NCBI GenBank assembly: GCA_963277665.1
Contig: OY728152.1
Coordinates: 1,187,996,357-1,188,060,356, forward strand
DNA length: 64,000 nucleotides
From: Viscum album
Lineage: Eukaryota > Streptophyta > Magnoliopsida > Santalales > Viscaceae
Direction of reading: 5' to 3'
This document shows, piece by piece, positions 1 through 12,800 of the stretch. The position numbers were made by a program, and so were the translations under genes. Each line of letters opens with the position of its first letter. Position 1 is the first letter of the stretch. A model generated the notes under the pieces. The model searched no databases. It was not told the DNA's origin and saw nothing but the letters and a program-made list of their open reading frames with translations.

Positions 1-479
1 CTATAACAAATTTCATGTCTCTAGTGTTCCACTTTAATTCTATGAAAATTAATACTCCACAATACACAATCTGAAATTAACCCCATGATCCCCAAACACA
101 AATACTGACATATTAAGTTTTGATATATCATTTAATCCGTAGGATTTGTGAACAAATAAGGATGGTGTCCACTTTCCATTTAATCCTAACTCATAGAAAA
201 TGGAACAACCAACCTATCATGGAAGCACAAAGTGCCACTAGGAGACTTTGGACACTCACCTAAGGTCTCCCTAAAAAATTAATTCTACCCAAGAATTGGC
301 ATTCAGTTTATATAACCTTATCAAGCCAAAATCACTCATAAAAAGATGATTCATCTTTCATCACAACCAAGAACACCTTTCCACTAACCACTTTTAATCC
401 CAAGATCATCTTAGAAAACAAACTCATCATAGACCACTCCTCAACCAATTTCTTCATATATCATGTCAGTAACATTCTT
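1..479 (-). pseudogene. pol: G1 RNase H/integrase boundary, badly decayed
   Basis: This continues leftward from the RNase H. Near 190-260 the minus strand reads roughly GTLCFHDRLVVP, which resembles the short segment preceding the integrase zinc domain in Ty3 elements. No HHCC residues or catalytic triad can be placed before the window ends. The stretch is full of stops. The assignment rests mainly on collinearity with the RNase H next to it. Confidence 0.4.
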
Positions 480-1760
480 CTCATCACATCAGAAACCGAA
501 TTTCACTTCCCAAGGGTGAACAAAATATCAAAATCAAAAATCTGAAGATACTCCACCAAGAATCTATGTCACAAGTATGGATCTCTTGGAGTAAAAATAT
601 ATTTTAGACTCTTATGATCAAAAAAAATTATAAACTACTCCCTGAAGAGATAGTGCCACCACATTTTTTGTTCATGAATAACCACTACCAGCTCTTCATT
701 GTTAGTAGGGTAGTTATTCTCATGAAGGTATCACTAGCATTAGACATAGGCTATCACCTGTTTATCCTACATGAAAACACATCCCAACCCCATACCAGAA
801 GCATTGAAGAAAACATCCAAACATGAATTTAGTTTTGGGAGAATCAAAATTGGTGTTTAATTCAACCTCTACTTCATCTCCTCAAAATATATCTAACACT
901 TTTCATTCCAATCAAACTTTACATCCTTATGGGTAAGCTAATTTATTTATTATGCGAGCTTAGAGAAATCTTAAAACCCCATCTATATTAACTAGACAAA
1001 CCCATGAATCATTAGTTATCAAACGAATTTATTGGATAATTCTAGTACATAATAGACATTATCAATTTAGGATCCACTGAGACACCCCTCTTAGATATCA
1101 TGTGGCCTATAAATTTCACTTCATGGATACAAAAAATAACATTTGGAGAGCATACCATATAAATGATGATCTTAAAAAGGCTCAAATAATGATATCAAAA
1201 AGGTCCTTATGCTCCTCATCTATCTTAGAGTACACCAAAATATCATCCATAAACACAAAAACAAAATATTCCTAGAACTGATGAAGGGTTTGGGTCTTCA
1301 ATGTCATAAACACCATAGGAGCATTATTCATATCGAATGTCATAAATAGGAACTCATTATTCCCATACCATCTCCATAACAATGTCTTAGGTATAACTTC
1401 TTCTTAGACCCTCAACTGGTGGTACCCTGACCCCAAGTCAATCTTTGAAAACCAACATTCCCCTTGAAGATAATCAAAAAGGTCATTATTACTATGTAAA
1501 CACTTTTTGTCCTTAATGGTCTCATAATTCGACTTCCTATAGTAAATATAAAGTTTGAGGCCCTCGTATGACTTTATAGAAAAGAGGGCTAGAGAATCCC
1601 ATGGTAACAAACTAGGATGAAAACATCCTTTAGCCTCTAGGTCATAAATTTGTACCATATATTCCACCAACTCAATATCTTCCCTTAGATGTGATGGCAT
1701 GTAAATTTACATAATACCAAGGAGCATGTTAATAGTAAAATCGGCCACATTTGTGGTGGC
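480..1760 (-). pseudogene. pol: G1 reverse transcriptase-RNase H relic
   Basis: The minus strand carries RT motifs in the expected order. The lead-in FTINMLLG lies near 1745; LLPWDSLALFSIK and the [15 protein letters not shown] box lie in one 98-codon open stretch (1404-1700). After a frameshift come NEFLFM and the catalytic box FMDDILVYSK near 1230, then GVSVDP near 1080. RNase H follows: DVKFDW, NASGMGLGCVFM (DASG is usual), NNEELVVVI, WWHYLF and DHKSLKYIFTP down to about 580. The RT catalytic Asp pair is still readable, but several frameshifts and stops make the gene non-functional. Ty3/gypsy assignment is firm; the lineage is not. Confidence 0.85.
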
Positions 1761-2179
1761 AAACTAGAAAAAATTAATCGCAAAACCATAGGCTATGCAC
1801 ACACCACGATAAGAAGTTGAAAACCCAAACAAGGATCAGCTGAATCATTAAACTTCTCTGACAACTAGCAAGAGATTACCCCATAATAGGGAACAATAGG
1901 CCCTTCCCTTAAAAATATAGAGTCCAAATCACCCTGAAAGACGTGATTGTCCCCATTGATAGAAAACTATTGTACCAGACGATGATAATAGTCTATATGG
2001 GAATCCACACTTACCATCCTATCCATGATGATAATTATGTTGAATATATCAATAAAAAGAACTAAAAAGTCCCCTAATAGAAAACATTTGGCTATATCCT
2101 CCTAAAACATGGGGCACATTAAACCATTCTCATACCCCTTTCCCAAAAGTGTGTAAAGATCCAATAAGTATGGTCTATG

Positions 2180-2690
2180 ATCTGAAAAAAATCCCAACGC
2201 ATCAAATAAATTTGATTACAATAAATAATGGGTAGAACCTATATCCAACAAAGTTATCACCATGTATGATTAAATAAACACAGTTCCTCTCATATTAGTT
2301 ATCCCTACTTCATATTCATATGGAGTATACTCCATTACATAAATACTTCTTGTCTCAACTCATACCTGATATTTCATATCCATATTCCTATCCCGATTAG
2401 CTTGAAGACAGAATCCCCTAACCTTGGAAGCATCAACACAAACCTGTAAACCCTTGTTAAAGGTGGTTCATGCCTTAATTACCTAGAATATCCTATCACA
2501 AACGAATTTCAGGTTCTTGGATCATTTACACAGATGAAAAGTATTGGGATCCTCCACAAAAATCCTCTTGGTATGAAAAAGGAGCAGGAAATAGTAGCAA
2601 ACAATATTTTTTTCTCCTGATAAAACCCCCAAAACCAGTCTTAAAAAAATTGCCTACATTTTTTCTTCTTTTTTGGCCATAAGATACACC
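2180..2690 (-). pseudogene. pol: G1 gag C-terminus/aspartic protease relic
   Basis: Around 2225-2290 the minus strand reads RGTVFI, one stop, then SYMVITLLDIGSTHYL. This matches a Ty3-type retropepsin flap plus the D-(S/T)-G active-site region, with the triad as D-I-G. The lead-in from 2460 contains VCVDASKVRGF, probably the gag-protease linker. From 2690 to 2500 the sequence is stop-ridden, and I cannot place a zinc knuckle with confidence. T1 inserted exactly at the right edge, so the upstream gag reading continues at 14630. Confidence 0.65.
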
Positions 2691-2695
2691 CTGGC
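2691..2695. repeat. T1 target-site duplication, left copy (CTGGC)
   Basis: CTGGC directly abuts the left LTR end of T1 and is repeated exactly at 14625-14629 beside the right LTR end. Five bases is the normal duplication for Ty3/gypsy integrases. It fixes the T1 boundaries. Confidence 0.85.
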
Positions 2696-3784
2696 TATAA
2701 GGACCTAGCCTTAAAACATTACTTAATATTGAATTAAATGAATAATTCACATTTAAGATCTTTTCAGGATTAGAGTTTTAGAGAATTAGACCATAACTAT
2801 TACATCTCAAAAGTTACAAAGTAGACATTTCTACTCAGTTTCCATTTTTTCATAAAATAAAAACTCTTGAAAAAAAAGTCATGTCCAGTTCCATTTTTAG
2901 ATAGCATGACTTTCCTTGATCCCATCCTTGACCCTATTCCACTTTATGTCCTGTGAAAAACATTCCAAAAAACTTGTGATTAGCATAAAAAGCTCAGTAA
3001 GGAATACACAAAGTAGGAAAATATTAGTTTTTTAAAACACCAAGTAATCCAAGAATACTTTAACATAAGTAATACTTTTCACCTTTATGAAGTACTAAAT
3101 ACTATTCACTAAATAAAATATCATTACTTACCCTTTTGTAACCAAAATATTACCATAAAACCCCATATAAAGAACACATAACATATAAATGTAACTTGGA
3201 ACATAAACATACATAAATGGAATAACCATACGGTCGACTTCCACACATGTCACTAAATGGAATATCCATACCGCCGACTTCCACACCCAATGAATTGGAG
3301 GATATAATGTAACCACCCATCCTGGTAGTCACAAAATCACTCGTGATTTGTTTTATCACGTAACCAACCGTCAAATTTCCAAGTACCATTATAAAATCAT
3401 AAGACATAAAAAAAATATAAATGAAAGAAAACATTTCCACATTTCAATCACAATATATCACATAAATATATTTCTATAAAAAATCCATTATCAAAACCAT
3501 TTTCAATACCAAAATACAAAATAGAGTATATATTATTTATTTTCTTTTAAAAACATTATGACTTGTTGAGGAATACAAAGATAAAATAATACTTGTCACG
3601 GGAGAAAGGTTGTTGCCACCGCGTACATTAAAAGAAAAATTCCTTTTTTTCATTTAGTAAAATGATTTGTATAAAAAGATTCTCTTTGAATGAAATTAAA
3701 AGTAAAAAGTGTTTATACAGCATATAAAAGAAAGTCTTCTATTAAAACAAAATATTCCTCAATGAAAAGATATTGAAACGAAGT

Positions 3785-4561
3785 CCCTTATAAAGACAAT
3801 ATCCTTAGATTAAGGATAAATCTTTTACATAATTGTGTGTGAAAAATATAAATACACCCAATATAAGTGGATATTAAGTGTAAAAAAGTCTGAGGTCATC
3901 CACACATATTCAGATCACAACATAATCAAGAAGTAGTGGTTTAACCCAAAGAATTGAAATTAGGTTAAGAAGTCCCCTTACAGAAATTTGACAGCCTAAC
4001 AGTGTCACTTTAAAATTATGAAAATGAGTTGATGAGAGATAAAATGGGTATCTCATCACATAGACATAAAATTTATAGCAATAAGGATATATAAGAACAT
4101 ATCCCAATATAAGAAGATGCAAATTAAAATACCTAACAAAGAGAATCCTTTTAAAAAGAGGAGGGTGAAAGGTTCCCTTACTGATTTGGGTAAATTTCGA
4201 AACGTACACCCCATGAAAGAAGGATAAAAAATGAAGATGTAAATACCCATAAATTAATTTATATTAAACAAATCATACAAAAATGGTCAGTACAAACACC
4301 ACACAAAATCAAATAGTGACAAATGTAGCATGAATCTCACAGGAATAAAAAGTGAGATAAAAACCCCTTACCTAGTAGTAATCAGTCGAGCCGTATGACC
4401 AAAAGATAATAAACGCCAAATGAATCACATAATATCGTGAATATAAATAGAATAATGATAATATATATGAAATTTAAATACAAAATACAACACAAGAAAC
4501 AAATAAGTGGTGAACAATGGAAATCTCATGGAATTAAAAGTGAGATAAGAAATCCCTTACC
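3785..4561 (-). repeat. ~190-bp phased sub-repeats in T1 left LTR
   Basis: The plus-strand core CCCTTAC (minus strand GTAAGG) recurs at 3785, 3974, 4175, 4364 and 4554, giving spacings of 189, 201, 189 and 190 bases. The last two units also share the preceding GTGAGATAA and AATCTCA(T/C)(G/A)G blocks; the earlier units are more decayed. The same phasing is present in the right LTR and, weaker, in the T2 LTR. Confidence 0.65.
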
Positions 4562-5656
4562 ACGTGTCCGACTTGACTCGATTATTATTTAGTCTCCTGA
4601 ATAAAAAACTAAACATAATTTATACATTCTTGATAACCTTTTTCATGTTTATAATTCCTTTTATCTCACTTATTTCCATGTTATAAACATTATGTAATCA
4701 TTTAAGTTAATAATGTTCGTTTTGTCGATATTTGGTACATAAGTCAAAAATGGACTTCTTATAATTACATGTTGTTCATGTGGTCAAAGGTTCATTATAT
4801 CCATAATGATATTAATTATTTGGATATCATATATATCATATATATCCATAATATACATGTATCTATAATAGTAAATAGCATTTAGAGGTAAGAAATGAAA
4901 TGCACCGTTCATGGAGACAGTAAGTCGTACGTACGCATGAACTCTACATCCATTTATATTTCATATTTAATGGAATTAAAATATAATGATAGATATTAGT
5001 GTTATAATTAAATTATTTTATCATATATAATATCATTAAACCTATCCTTTATATGTACCACATATGGTATAAATGAGTCATATCACTTTGAGGGGGTGGT
5101 AGTCCGCACTTCCTCAAATGAAATTGTTGTGTTTACACATAATGGAAAACATAAAGGTTTTCTATATATAAAAAAATATAGAAGCATAAAGAAAACATAA
5201 ACATAATATATATATCATATATAAATACAGTTCCATCATAGTGGCCACCTTTAAAGGTGTTAAAAAAATATTGAACAATCATCATTTCGTGAGGCAGTAA
5301 TTCACCACCCACAGAAATAGTATGTTCTTTAACCATTAGACGGAGGTGTGTGTAAGTGTAGAAATAATACTTTTCATAAAAAATCTTTGTATATTGAGGA
5401 TACTGTTTTTATTATGGAATCAAAAAATAAGTATATAGTGATGAGTGAAGAAGGAAAATAAAAGGAAGAAACTCGAGAGAAGGCATTACCTCTAAATCGG
5501 GTAACTCTTTTTGATTTGAGCCAAAGGCTTCTTTGGGGAGACTTCTGCCCAAAGTGAGTATTCTTTTAGTAAGAGAGGGATATGGAGAGGTAATATGAAC
5601 CAAGTTAGGATGATCCAATGTCTTGATAGGTGTGGTTAATGGGGTAGATCTGGGGG

Positions 5657-5667
5657 CCTTTTATAAG
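5657..5667 (-). promoter_or_regulatory. TATA box of T1 left LTR
   Basis: The minus strand reads CTTATAAAAGG, a near-perfect plant TATA box. It is conserved at the equivalent place in the other LTR (12793-12803). Transcription would run leftward through about 3 kb of LTR before the PBS side. Confidence 0.6.
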
Positions 5668-7491
5668 GGGGAGGAGGGTCACTTTTGGAAAGTCTTGAAA
5701 TGTTACTTTATTATAAAATGGTTTTCGGATTTTAAAGGTCCCATAATGATATATTTCGAGGATAATGTGATAAGGGTTATACATCCACCCATAAAATAAG
5801 TTTTTGAAAATATTATGTCTTAGATTTTACATTATCATTTCATTTTATTTAAATCGTTCATTAATGATGTTATCACTGCATCATCATGGTGTCATAAATA
5901 AATTTATTTATTCAATGTCTAAAAATTATAAAAAAATACCATGATGTAGGAAATATTTTTAGATTTACAATGACTATTTATATTCTAATATATAATTTAT
6001 TTAAACAAAATTAAATTTTTTTTACTTAGGTGTTATATAGTTTGGTTATATTTTCCTTTCTTTAAAAAATAATATGATAAAAGGTCACTATTAGACAAAA
6101 GTGATTCCATGGGGTCCATAAGTTGGAACAAGGAATCCCATGGTCGTCCATGACACAAAAAAAAGGATTTGGACACATTTCGGGGTCATTTTATATTATT
6201 ATGATATTATTTTATTACCCTTAACTACCCGATTACTAATTAATCATTATAATTAAAGATAATTGTCGTCGTTAATATAAATAATGCCCAAAAACAAAAG
6301 AGTATTAATTACATAATTTGGAAGTTCTGATTCCAAATATGGAATCCATTTTAATAAATTCCAAAAAAATAAATTGCAATAATTAATTTAAAAATAATTC
6401 TCGTTGTCACAACCCAAGATGGGTTTTGAAGAAGTAAAATTTATCAAAATATTGACTTGTTTTTACATCCAATGGAAAAGTGAAATTACTTCCAATGAAC
6501 AACATTGTATTAAGTGATAAAAACATAATTCAATTACACTTTAAAACCAATTCAATGTACAATCTAACTATATAATTAAATTCGATGAAATAGAAATTTT
6601 GAAGTAAAATGCAGTATTTTTCACTATTCATTAAAAATGAACATTTGTCAGAAAAATAGAAAAAAATTATCCAAAGTAAATTTGATCTTCCAAATTCAAA
6701 AATGATGTCCATTTTACCAAAGTCAAGACATAGAAGTTTCATTAATTAATTTTATAATTAATTCCCACTGTCAAAACAAATAGCGTGTTTTTATGAAACA
6801 ATATCTATCAAAAGATTGACACTTGTTTATGTCCAATTTCAACGTGAAATTAATTCCAATGACCACCATTTTATTAAATGGTAAAAATATATTTCAACTA
6901 AAATTTAAACCCAATTAAAAAGATAATATAACCATATAATAAATTATATTAAAAGGATGTTTTGAATTAAAATACAGTATTTTCACTATTCATTAAAAAA
7001 TGAACTTTGTCGGAAAAATAACAAAAACTTACACAAAGTAAATTTTGATGTCCCGATTCTAAAAAATGATTTTATTTTGTCAAATATAACATATAAAATT
7101 GACAAAAAGTTGTTTAAAAAGGGTTCTACATCAAAAGGCGGTTAATCGACCTTTTAAAGAACATTAGAATATTTATGCTTAAAATCGAATTCTTTTCTTA
7201 TTTTAAGCCTCTAACTTTTGTTGGATAAATGTAAAAATATTTAACAAACATATATAATCATTTTTAGTTAGTTTTTTGCATTCCTGCCATTACAACGGAT
7301 AGGCGTGAACTACCATTTAAAATAATATTATTATATTATTAGTGTGCAATGTAAGATTTCAAAGAAACTCGTTGTTGCATACTGGGTATGCCATCGAACA
7401 TAGCATTCCCATTAAAGTAATATTAACATTTTATTCACAAATATTAATAAATATGAAAATGTATTATTCTCTATTTACCTGGGATATTACA

Positions 7492-7507
7492 TCATTCCCC
7501 CCTTTAG
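7492..7507 (-). other. T1 polypurine tract
   Basis: The minus strand reads AAAGGGGGGAATGA directly before the LTR start TGTAATATCC. This is the plus-strand priming site of the element and confirms minus orientation. The same type of tract is seen in G2 (38449-38463) and T2 (27923-27937). Confidence 0.85.
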
Positions 7508-9011
7508 GGAATTGTGTCCTCACAATTTTAAAATTGGGCTCGGAAACATCATTGAAAGCCCCACATCAGAAAAGGAGTATCTTAAACTATCACATTTAAA
7601 GAAAGAAATAAAATTTAAAAGCTCAACTAAGACAAAAGATACTAGGATTCCATGAAAACATGGATATGGAAGAGAAAACAAAGGGTCAAGTTCTGATGGA
7701 GAGTGATAGAAAACACGTTTAGGATAAAGTTAACCACCAAAAAATCATAAACTTGTGATGGGTTGCACGGTATTTGATTCCCCAGTAGGAAAATTTAATT
7801 GACAATTTTTTTGTTTTAAGTTTCTTTTCATTGAGGAATTTATTTATGAACTTAACTAAATCATAAGGAAACTTACTTTTCATGTAGACTTTCATCTTCT
7901 ACTAGATTTCTTACACAAACTCATATTTTCTCCAAAAGATGAGTATTTAGGATGAAATGTTCACATTAAGAGCACTATAATCAAATTCTAGAGAATCACA
8001 TAATACAAAAATGATGAACTATATATTTCCCATGTCTTTAGACCTTAACCAAAACAAAAATTGTTAGTACAAGATCAGATAATCCCCAAAAGGATAATCC
8101 TTTATAAAAAGAAATACTACTCTAAACCTAAAAAATTTATCCAAAAAAACCCAAAGTTCATCAAAGACCATTCAAAAAACATTTATCCACAAAATTCATT
8201 AAATTAATCCAAACTAAGATTGAAACCCAAATCTCTAAAGGATTTAATCACATAGTTTTCCAAGATAAATCTTAACATTTATCTCCAAATAAAATCAGTT
8301 AATCTTAATATATCATATTGAAAAGTAATTAACCTAATCACATATCCTCCATGATAGGTCAATAATTTCCATAGATAACCCAAAATCAACTTATTCCTGA
8401 TTCACAAGATCATCTAACTAAAACTAATAAGTCATAATAACCAGGGACTTCACGTAGTCCAATGGTAGGAAATAAATACCAGGCGCACTTTGGTTATGGG
8501 TTTGATTCCCACAGCTCCGTCCGACGCGACGGGTTGTCACACAGTCTGTGTGTTGTCCCTTTTAAATAACTATATAATTTTATAACATTCCCCAAAAATG
8601 GATAAATTCATCAAAAATAACCATAAAATATTTTAACCACAAATATTATCTAAAAACATTCATTTTTCATCCCAAAATGCATTAACCGGTAATTACCTCA
8701 AATTCAATGATCATATAAACCAAAATTTTTCATTATAACTATATCCACAAAACAAAAGATAATTATTCCTTGAATAAAATTTTCATATATCAAACATCGT
8801 GGTTACACATAACATAATAAGTATTCTAATGTAATCCCATCATCAAAAAAGCCTTAAAAATTTTATGAATCTCACCATCCTAAAATATGTCATAACTCTT
8901 GAATACCTTATATATTGACTTCTTACTCATTCAATATTCTTCATGATCCATTAACCATTCCTTTCCAACATATTTTTAAATACTTCCTTCCTACAAACAA
9001 AATCATGAATC
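7508..9011. other. T1 interior, non-coding
   Basis: AT-rich stretch between the PPT and the gag remnant, where an autonomous element would carry pol. I see no RT, integrase or protease motif on the minus strand. The only recognisable item is the tRNA-like SINE relic at 8447-8575. Confidence 0.6.
8447..8575 (+). mobile_element. tRNA-derived SINE-like relic
   Basis: This island is more GC-rich than its surroundings and carries a pol III A-box-like sequence, TAGTCCAATGGTAGG (from about 8455), and a good B box, GGTTTGATTCCC (about 8509-8520), at tRNA spacing. The arrangement resembles a tRNA-Gly-like head. A non-tRNA tail with GACGCGACGGG and GTCTGTGTGTTGTCCC follows, then AT-rich sequence. AATAAC occurs on both sides (near 8437 and 8565) and may be a short duplication. 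No closing acceptor stem is seen, so a working tRNA gene is unlikely. Confidence 0.5.
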
Positions 9012-9150
9012 TTATCCTAAGATTTGAATAATAGGAAAACATATGTTAAGAAATAATCCATACCTTTCATTGGTCATTGTCAGTTTCTTCATCCTCAATC
9101 GGAATGGAATTAGGTATTGGTAAACAAATATTTGTACGATAATGGTGATC

Positions 9151-9630
9151 TCATTCCCGAAACTTCTTCGTAGGAGATGTGTTTTCATAATGACCATGAA
9201 CACCACTTTTAAAACATTCAATTGATCCTTCAGAAATAACTTCTTTCCCTTTCCTAGAGTCAACTAGATGCTTCATTTTTCCATGGAAGGTTCTTTCTTT
9301 ATGAACAACATTTCCACATCTATAGCATCTTTCTGTCCCTTTGAAACATTTTCCTACGTGTTTCTTTCCATATCTTTGACACATAGGTTTTTTATCATGC
9401 TTTCTGTTATGATTATTACCTGAACATTCGTAGGGATTTGTTTCTCGCATATATGATGCCTTATAAAAATCACTAATGTCCAGGTTGTCAATCATGAGTC
9501 TAGCTAGTTGGTTGAGAAAAACCACAAGAGTTCTCATTGCAGCTCCCATATCATTCAGTTTCTCATTTGGAAAACCGTCACAGTTTCCTTCACATCCACT
9601 GTTACTTTGGTGCCTGCTAGATCCATCCAT
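9151..9630 (-). pseudogene. gag: T1 gag remnant with two zinc knuckles
   Basis: A 159-codon open frame starts MDGSSRHQ about 190 bases after the PBS. There is room for only about 80 residues before the nucleocapsid part, so the usual capsid domain of 200 or more residues is absent. The C-terminal half contains CQRYGKKHVGKC, the first knuckle CYRCGNVVHKERTF (C-x2-C-x4-H kept, last Cys replaced by Phe) and a second knuckle CFKSGVHGHYENTS (second and last Cys lost). Nucleocapsid knuckles bind element RNA for packaging, so this is the one protein-like feature of T1. It ends at a stop with no protease behind it. Confidence 0.75.
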
Positions 9631-9817
9631 TTAGTAAAACCAAAATGGTCAGTGTGAGTATATCAGTAAAATAACCATATAATACTAAGATATAATTATT
9701 AATGTTATCTTAAACTCATTCACTTTATCAAAAAAAACTATGACTGTTTCTGAAATTCTAACCATTATGGTAATATCACTTTTGCGTAAGGAATACCCTA
9801 ACCGCTAAAGTTATCAA

Positions 9818-9836
9818 AACCGACCATTGATACCAA
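9818..9836 (-). other. T1 primer-binding site (initiator tRNA-Met)
   Basis: The minus strand reads TTGGTATCAATGGTCGG directly inside the 5' LTR end. TGGTATCA is the complement of the 3' end of plant tRNA-iMet; the following bases have drifted. Confidence 0.8.
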
Positions 9837-9837
9837 C

Positions 9838-12800
9838 TATAAGGACTCGGCCTTAAAACCTTACTTAATATTGAATTAAATGAATAATTAACATTGTGGA
9901 TCTTTTCAGGTTTAGAGTTTTAGATAATTAGGCCATAACTATTACATCTCAAAAGTTACAAAGAAGACACTTCTACTCAGTTTTCATTTTTTCATAAAAT
10001 AAAAACTCTTGAAAAAAAAAGTCATGTCCAGTTCCATGTTTTACACAGCATGACTTTCCTTGATCTCATCCTTGACCCTATTCCACATTATGTCCTGTGA
10101 AAAACATTTGAAAAACTTGGTATGAGCATAAAAATCTCAGTAAGCAATACACAAAGAATGGAACTATTAGTTTTTCAAAACAACAAGTAAACCCTGAATA
10201 CTTTAACATAAGTAATACTTTTCACCTTTATGAAGTAGTAAATACTATTCACTAAATAAAAGATCATTACATACACTTTTTTAACCAAAACATTACCATA
10301 AAACCTAATAAAAAACACATAACATATAAAGGTAACTTAGAACATAAACATACTTAAATGGAATAACCATACGGTCGACTTCCACACATGTCACTAAATA
10401 GAATAGACATACAGCCGACTTCCATACCAAATTCATTGGAGGTTATAACGTAACCACCCGTCCTGGTATTCATGGCACCACCCGTCATTTTTTTATCATG
10501 TAACCACCATTCAAATGTCTAAGTACCATTATAAAATCATAAGACATAAAACAAATATAAAATAAAGAAAACATTTCCGTATTTCAATCACAATATATCA
10601 CATAAATATGTTACTATAAAAAATCCATTATCAAAACCATTTTCAATACCAAAATACATAATAGAATATATGGTATTTATTTTCTTTTAAAAACATTACA
10701 GCTTGTTAAGGAAGCCAAAGATCAAATAATACTCATGGCAGCGGAAAGGTCGTTGTCACCGCATACGTTAAAGGAAACATTCCTTTTTGTAGTTTAGTAA
10801 AATGCTTCATAGAAAAATATTACCTTTGAATGAAATTAAAATTAAAATGTGTTTATACAGCGTATAAAATAAATTGTTGTATTAAAAAAATATGCCTCAA
10901 TGAAAGGATATTGAGATGAAGTCCCTTACAATGATGGTATCCTTAGATAAAGGATAAATCAATTACATAATTATGTGTGAAATATATAAATACACCCAAT
11001 ATAAGTGGATATTAATTTAAAAAAAACTGAGGTCATCCACACATATTCATATAAAGACATAATCAAAAAGTATAGGTTTAACCCAAATAATTGAAATTGG
11101 GTTAATAAGTCCCCTTACAGAAATTTGACAGCCTAACAGCGTCACATTAAAATTCATAAAATGATTTGATGAGAGATAAAAAGGGTATCTAATCACTTGG
11201 ACATAAAATTTACAGCAATTAGGATATATAAGAACATATCCCAACATAAGAAGATGTAAATTAAAAGACCAAACATAGAGAAGCCTTTTAAAAAGAGGAG
11301 GGTTAAAGGTTCCCTTACCGATTTGGGTAACTTTCAAAACGTACACCACATAAAAGAAGGATCATAAAATGAATATGTAAATACCCATAAATTAAATTAT
11401 AATACACAAATAATACAATAATGGGTATTACATAAACTACACAAAATAAAATAGTGGCAAATGTAGCATGAATCTCACGGGAATAAAAAGTGAGATAAAA
11501 ACCCCTTACCTCGTTGTAATCAATCCAATCGTATTACTAGAAGATAATAAAAACCAAATGAATCACATAATACCATGAATATAAACAGAATCATGATAAT
11601 ATATATGAAATGTAAGTACACAATACACCACATGCAAAAAATAAGTGGCGAACAATCGAAATCTCATGGAATTAAAAGTGAGATAAGAAATCTCTTACCT
11701 CATGTCCGACTTGACTCTATCATTCTTTAATCTCCTGAATAATAAACTGAATTTAATTTATACTTTCTCAAGAACCTTTTTCAAGTTTATTATTCCTTTT
11801 ATATCACTTATTTCCATGTTATAAACATTATGTAATCATTTAAGTTAATAATTTCCATTTTGTCGATATTTGGTACTTAAGTCAAAAATAGACTTCTTAT
11901 AATTACATGTTGTTCATGTGGTCAAAGTTTCAGTATATACAGAATGATATTCATTATTTAGATATCATATATATCATATATATCCAGAATATACATGTAT
12001 TTATAATAGTACATAACATTTATAGGTAAGAAATGAAATGCACCGTTTATGGAGACGGTAAGTCATATGTACGCATGAACGCAACTTCCATTTCTATTAA
12101 ATATTTAATGGAATTAAAACATAATGATACATAGTAGTATTATAATACCAATATTTTATCATATATAATATCATTAAACCAATACTTTATACGTACCACA
12201 TATGGTATGAATGAGTCATATCACTTTGAGGGGGCTGTAGTCCGTACTTCCTCAAATGAAATTATCGTGTTTACACATAATGGAAACCATAAAGGTTTGC
12301 TATATATAAAAAATAGAGAAGAATAAAGAAAACATAAACATAATATATATCATATATAAATATAGTTCCATCATAATGGCCACCATGAAAGGTGTTAAAA
12401 GAAGATTGAACAATCATCGTTGCTTGAGGCGGTAATTCGCCACCCACAGAAACAGTATGTTCTTTAACCATTAGATGGAGGTGTGTGTGAGAGTTGGTAG
12501 AATAATTTTCATAAAAAAATACTAGTATATTTATTATACTGTTGTTATTATGGGATCAAATAATAAGAAGATATTGGTGAGAGAAGAAGGAAAATAAAAG
12601 GAAGAAACTCGAGAGAAGACGTTACCTCTAAATTGGGTAACTCTTTTTCATTTGAGCCAAAGGCTTGCTTGGGAAAAATTATGCCCAAAGTGAGGCTTAT
12701 AGGAGTAAGAGAGGGATATGGAGAGATAATATGAGGAGATTTTGGATGATCCATGTTATTGAGAGGTGTGGGTAAGGGGGTAGAGATGGGGGCCTTTTAT

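Larger units (their letters stand above)
1..2690 (-). mobile_element. G1: old Ty3/gypsy element, pol part (truncated by window edge)
   Basis: Minus-strand reading from 2690 down to 1 gives, in order, a gag/protease linker, an aspartic protease box, reverse transcriptase, RNase H and the start of an integrase region. This is the PR-RT-RH-IN order of Ty3/gypsy. All frames are broken by stops and frameshifts. The rest of the integrase and the 3' LTR lie left of base 1. The gag half is found on the same strand at 14630-15290, on the other side of T1, and the CTGGC repeat at both T1 edges shows that T1 split G1. This is the older of the two elements. Confidence 0.85.
2696..7491 (-). repeat. T1 3' LTR (left copy, 4796 bp)
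   Basis: On the minus strand it starts TGTAATATCCCAGG (reading left from 7491), directly after a purine-rich tract, and ends CCTTATA at 2696. The end is TA, not the usual CA, and the target-site duplication confirms it. It holds a TATA box at 5657-5667, giving a U3 of about 1.8 kb and an R-U5 of about 3 kb, and five phased copies of a ~190-bp sub-repeat (3785-4561). It has no long open frame. Open stretches such as 5412-5618 (-) are not conserved as protein between the two LTRs in any convincing way. Confidence 0.9.

Noticed and set aside
8447..8575. A functional tRNA gene
   Set aside because: A and B boxes are present but no acceptor stem closes around them and the tail is not tRNA-like. 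A SINE-type relic is more likely.
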